The position numbers and the translations under genes were made by a program. 64,000 nucleotides of DNA from Terriglobia bacterium (GTDB lineage: Bacteria; Acidobacteriota; Terriglobia; Terriglobales; Acidobacteriaceae). The stretch is from the NCBI GenBank assembly GCA_020072815.1, contig JAIQGE010000016.1, positions 35,008-99,007 on the forward strand. Reading direction: 5' to 3'. The notes below the pieces were generated by a model that was given only the letters and a program-made list of their open reading frames with translations, had not been told where the DNA came from and did no database searches. The first letter of the stretch is position 1, and each line of letters opens with the position of its first letter. Below, one piece after another: positions 60,943-64,000 of the stretch.

Positions 60943-62060
60943 TGGCGAGCACCTTTTATCGAAGGCTCTTCCCCGGGACCCGGCTCTCTCCGGATAAACA
61001 GGCGGTCAACGAGTTCATGACCACGGAACAAGGCTTCCGGATGTCAACCTCCGTGGGCGGGGTCTTGACCGGTCGGGGAGCGGAGGTCATCATTCTTGAC
61101 GACCCGCTGAAGCCCGACGAGGCCCTGTCTGCAACCAGGCGAACCAGTGTTAACGAGTGGTATAGCAACACTCTCCTAAGCCGGCTCAACAACAAGGAGA
61201 CGGGCATCATTATTATTGTCATGCAACGGCTTCACCAGGACGACCTGGTGGGCCACGTATTGGAACAGGAACATTGGGACGTTTTATCGTTCCCTGCCAT
61301 TGCCGAAGAGAACGAAACTCATCTTATTGAAAGTCCGTGGGGTCGGCGGCTGTTTCAGCGCAAGCCCGGTGAAGTCCTGCAACCCGAACGTGAATCCAAA
61401 CTCGCGCTCGACGCCATTCGTCGGACGACTGGAGAATATGACTTTGCCAGCCAGTACCAGCAGAGTCCGATGCCTCTGGGCGGCGCGATCATAAAGACTC
61501 AGTGGCTGAGATACTATGAGCTTGGTAATCTCCCCGAACGGTTCACCTGCATCCTGCAAAGCTGGGATACCGCCAATAAGAGCGGTGAACTTAATGATTT
61601 CAGCGTTTGCACCACCTGGGGCGCCGTTAACGATCTCTACTACCTGCTTCACGTCTTCCGTCAGCGTCTTAATTACCCCGATCTCAAGCGCGCCGTGCAA
61701 GAACAAGCTCGGCGACAGCACGCTCGCCTACACCCAGCCGATGTGGTTCTAATTGAGGATAAGGCGTCGGGAACGCAGTTGATCCAGGATCTAAAGATGG
61801 ATGGGGTGCTCCACATAAAGCCGTATGATCCACCTCCGGGATCGGACAAACTCTTGCGGCTCTATGCCCAGTCGGCGGAATTTGAGAACGGCCGCGTGCT
61901 GCTGCCGCGCTCGGCCCCGTGGCTCGACGAATACGTCCGCGAACTAACCGCCTTCCCGGGCAGCAAGTATGACGATCAGGTGGATTCCACATCCCAAGCG
62001 TTGGAACACCTGAAACTCAACAGATCACTCGTGGTTTGGGCACGGCTGGGGAGAGATTGA
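60852..62060 (+). pseudogene. Phage terminase large subunit, N-terminus deleted
   Basis: From 60855 the frame reads as a terminase: LGHNPATQIICASYGQDLAD, GRGAEVIILDDPLKPDEALS (Walker B-like), NNKETGIIIIVMQRLHQDDL, then the C-terminal nuclease with SWDTANKSGELNDFSV, VLIEDKASGTQLIQDL and PGSKYDDQVDSTSQAL. The Walker A part is gone, fused out of frame to the ParB-like domain, so it cannot package DNA. An internal GTG at 60939 could still start a 373-residue product. Rest of a prophage. Confidence 0.85.
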
Positions 62061-62338
62061 AGCAGGAGCTAAGATACACGCAACGCGTGATGGCCATCAC
62101 GTCATTTGTCTTGGCCAATTAGATACAGTTTTTCATGGTTTGCTGTAGTCAACTACCAAGCCATGATCTATTGATCTCAGCATCTAAACACCCCTTTGAG
62201 AGCTAGATTCCTGGCCGGATTGCATTACCCCCTGTAATGCCGTGGAGGAACTACAGCCAAGGTCGCCGCGTCTATAAAGCTCCGATGTGCTCGCACAACC
62301 AGTGTCCAAAAGATAGGTAGAAGGATAGGGAGTACAAA

Positions 62339-64000
62339 ATGAAATCTAGCAGAGTCGCCTTCGTTGCAGTAATTTTGGTGCAAGCCGCGTTGATGTTTGG
62401 TCAAACCCAGCCGAATCTGGAAACCGGCTACAAGCCTTACGGCTCGCATGATGTCACCAGCATCGATTCGATCAATACCATGAACGGCGACCTGCAATTG
62501 CACATCGGATTACCCTTTAATTATCCCCAACGCGGGGATCGGCTTGCGCTTCCGGTCTATCTGCACGCCAACTCAAAAGGCTGGCACGCGAACTCATATT
62601 CCTACTCATGCGGCGGCTCATGTACAGCTTTCGGCTGGGGGAACCCGCCCGGCGGCATTCAGCTTATTACCTCCCCGACCATGGCTATTAACCGCGTGTG
62701 GCAATCCGACGCCGCCTATATAAGCGGCGCCATGAGCTATTACCACGGCGGTTATTACATCGTGACCCGGGATGGAGCGAACCACGTGCTTTCAGGCAAC
62801 CCTGCCACGGCCGATTCCATGGGTGAGCCCTGGTCCTTTGATGCCAGTGACACCAGCGGACTTCATTTAGAGCTGAGCGGCCCGCTAGGCCCTGGCGGGG
62901 TTCCCAGCACAGCGATTGTCACAGACCGCAATGGGAATCAGTATCAGTTCGGGCCCTGGGGCGGCAGGTGTAGAAGCAACGCGAACGCGGGCGCCGAAGG
63001 CGCTATGCCGCACGCGCTCGGCGGGGGGTGGAATCTCAACAATTACGGGCAAGACACCATCACAACCTGCAATCAGCGAACTGTGGCGCAAAGTATTAAA
63101 GACAGCAATGGAAATGTCATCAATTTCGACAGCTTAGATACGCTTGGCCGGAGCCCTTATTCTGGGTCCTCGACCACTGACTACAGCGGCTGCGTTGGCG
63201 TGGTGAGCAGCGCGATGATCTACAACTTCGCGGCCTATAACGGCGGCTCTGCACAACTAAAATTGTGCAGCACCACGCCCAATGTGGCCACCGCTTTCAA
63301 CGTGCCGAACGTCGCGGAATACCCGACGTGGCCGGGCGCCACCAATAATGACTATCAATGGCCGACACGTTCCTGGGTAACCACTGCCATCCTTCCTGAC
63401 GGATCGAAATATACCTTCAGCTACGACAATTACGGCGAAATCACTGCCATTGGCTTGCCCACGGGCGGGTCCATCAGCTACACGTGGACGACGATCGCGC
63501 TCAACCCTTGCACCGACCCTACCCCCGTGAGCCGTGCCGTCGCCTCCCGGTCGTTCAATGATGGGCTGGGACACACCCAGACCTGGTCTTACGTCTACAG
63601 CACACTTTCAGCGAATAGCTTAATGACCACGGTCACTGATCCGAACCAAAACGACACGGTCCATATCTTCAGCCCCACAGACAACTCTGGTTGCATGTTG
63701 TACGAAACCAGCACGCGCTTTTACAGCGGGTCAAGTAGCAGTGGACCGCCTCTCAAACAAGTTGACACTCATTACCTCAGCGTACTGGTTCCCGATGACA
63801 CTGGTTATCCCGCCAGCATGGTTGGCAATGTCGTTCCTGACAGCGTTAAGACCTCCGTTTATCCCAGCAACAAGATGACCCAGGTCACGAAGAGCTATGA
63901 CCCGCCGCAATCTTCTACGGGTGTAATCTTCGGCAATGTGGTTACGGAAAAGCTCTACGACTGGGGGCCGGGCGGCCCTGGCTCCGGTCCAGGTGCCTTA
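62339..64000 (+). CDS. YD/RHS-repeat-type secreted protein, N-terminal part (3' end outside window)
   Basis: The frame is open from the ATG at 62339 to the right edge (554 codons), so the gene is cut by the window. The signal peptide (SSRVAFVAVILVQAALMFGQ) is followed by a Gly/Tyr/Ser-rich region of RHS type: YKPYGSHDVTSIDSINTMNG, VTDRNGNQYQFGPWGG, DGSKYTFSYDNYGEITAIGL and SYTWTTI. Acidobacterial genomes carry many such large proteins; they may be adhesins or polymorphic toxins whose toxic tip lies beyond the window. An aggataggg element precedes the ATG. Confidence 0.85.
   Translation, partial: MKSSRVAFVAVILVQAALMFGQTQPNLETGYKPYGSHDVTSIDSINTMNGDLQLHIGLPFNYPQRGDRLALPVYLHANSKGWHANSYSYSCGGSCTAFGWGNPPGGIQLITSPTMAINRVWQSDAAYISGAMSYYHGGYYIVTRDGANHVLSGNPATADSMGEPWSFDASDTSGLHLELSGPLGPGGVPSTAIVTDRNGNQYQFGPWGGRCRSNANAGAEGAMPHALGGGWNLNNYGQDTITTCNQRTVAQSIKDSNGNVINFDSLDTLGRSPYSGSSTTDYSGCVGVVSSAMIYNFAAYNGGSAQLKLCSTTPNVATAFNVPNVAEYPTWPGATNNDYQWPTRSWVTTAILPDGSKYTFSYDNYGEITAIGLPTGGSISYTWTTIALNPCTDPTPVSRAVASRSFNDGLGHTQTWSYVYSTLSANSLMTTVTDPNQNDTVHIFSPTDNSGCMLYETSTRFYSGSSSSGPPLKQVDTHYLSVLVPDDTGYPASMVGNVVPDSVKTSVYPSNKMTQVTKSYDPPQSSTGVIFGNVVTEKLYDWGPGGPGSGPGAL

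Noticed and set aside
1..64000. tRNA or rRNA genes
   Set aside because: No cloverleaf with a GGTTCGAATCC-type T arm and no rRNA-like stretch was noticed on either strand by eye; a covariance-model scan would be decisive.

Overview
The window reads as a chromosomal segment of a soil-type Acidobacteriota (Terriglobia-like) bacterium. This placement is an inference. It rests on the acidobacterial VWFA-related protein at the left edge, the GC-rich core genes (recA, dTDP-rhamnose genes), a YD/RHS-type giant protein, a 54-residue ribbon-helix-helix protein of a type I associate with this phylum, and many dispersed intergenic repeats. No rRNA or tRNA gene was seen, so the taxonomy cannot be fixed from this sequence.

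Layout. 1-9.2 kb: end of a VWFA-related secreted protein, recA, a VapBC-type toxin-antitoxin pair, small DNA-binding proteins, an HNH nuclease directly behind a truncated DNA-methyltransferase N-terminus, a MacB/FtsX permease and a CII-like regulator. 9.5-17.6 kb: a coherent envelope-stress cluster with a coiled-coil protein, PspA, a solute-binding protein fused to an OmpA domain, ABC permease, ABC ATPase, a coiled-coil membrane protein and an AAA+ ATPase. 17.6-21.6 kb: VOC and SGNH enzymes, a DUF4197-like protein, and an ECF sigma / anti-sigma-like / Spy-like unit. 21.7-31.7 kb: polysaccharide locus with all four dTDP-L-rhamnose genes (rfbC, rfbD, rfbA, rfbB), Wzz-like, Wzx-like, Wzy-like, a glycosyltransferase and a methyltransferase.

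32.6-53.0 kb is the most unusual part. A plus-strand vWA / PP2C / kinase-like triad (TerY-P type) converges on a minus-strand operon encoding a 1332-residue zinc-ribbon membrane protein, a possible CHAT-like protein and a two-helix membrane protein. A second plus-strand operon, with most junctions overlapping by 1-4 bases, encodes a 4-TM protein, a 1465-residue protein with an FtsZ/tubulin-like domain, a zinc ribbon and an Hsp70/actin-like ATPase, a secreted vWA protein, and a ZorA/ZorB-like (MotA/MotB, ExbB/OmpA) pair. A recurring PGVxW peptide is shared by the kinase-like protein and the zinc-ribbon protein, which ties two of the operons together. Broken transposase genes lie on both sides of the second operon. 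I read the island as a candidate multi-operon membrane-sensing or defence system in which phospho-signalling, two cytoskeletal-type NTPases and an ion-driven stator act together. Its function is inferred, not shown.

54-64 kb: an M48-like protein with an altered zinc-site motif, a TonB-like protein, a lipoprotein, a membrane protein, a TPR-like/Fis-type regulator, prophage debris in which a ParB-like domain runs into a beheaded terminase large subunit, and the start of a YD/RHS-type secreted protein that runs off the right edge.
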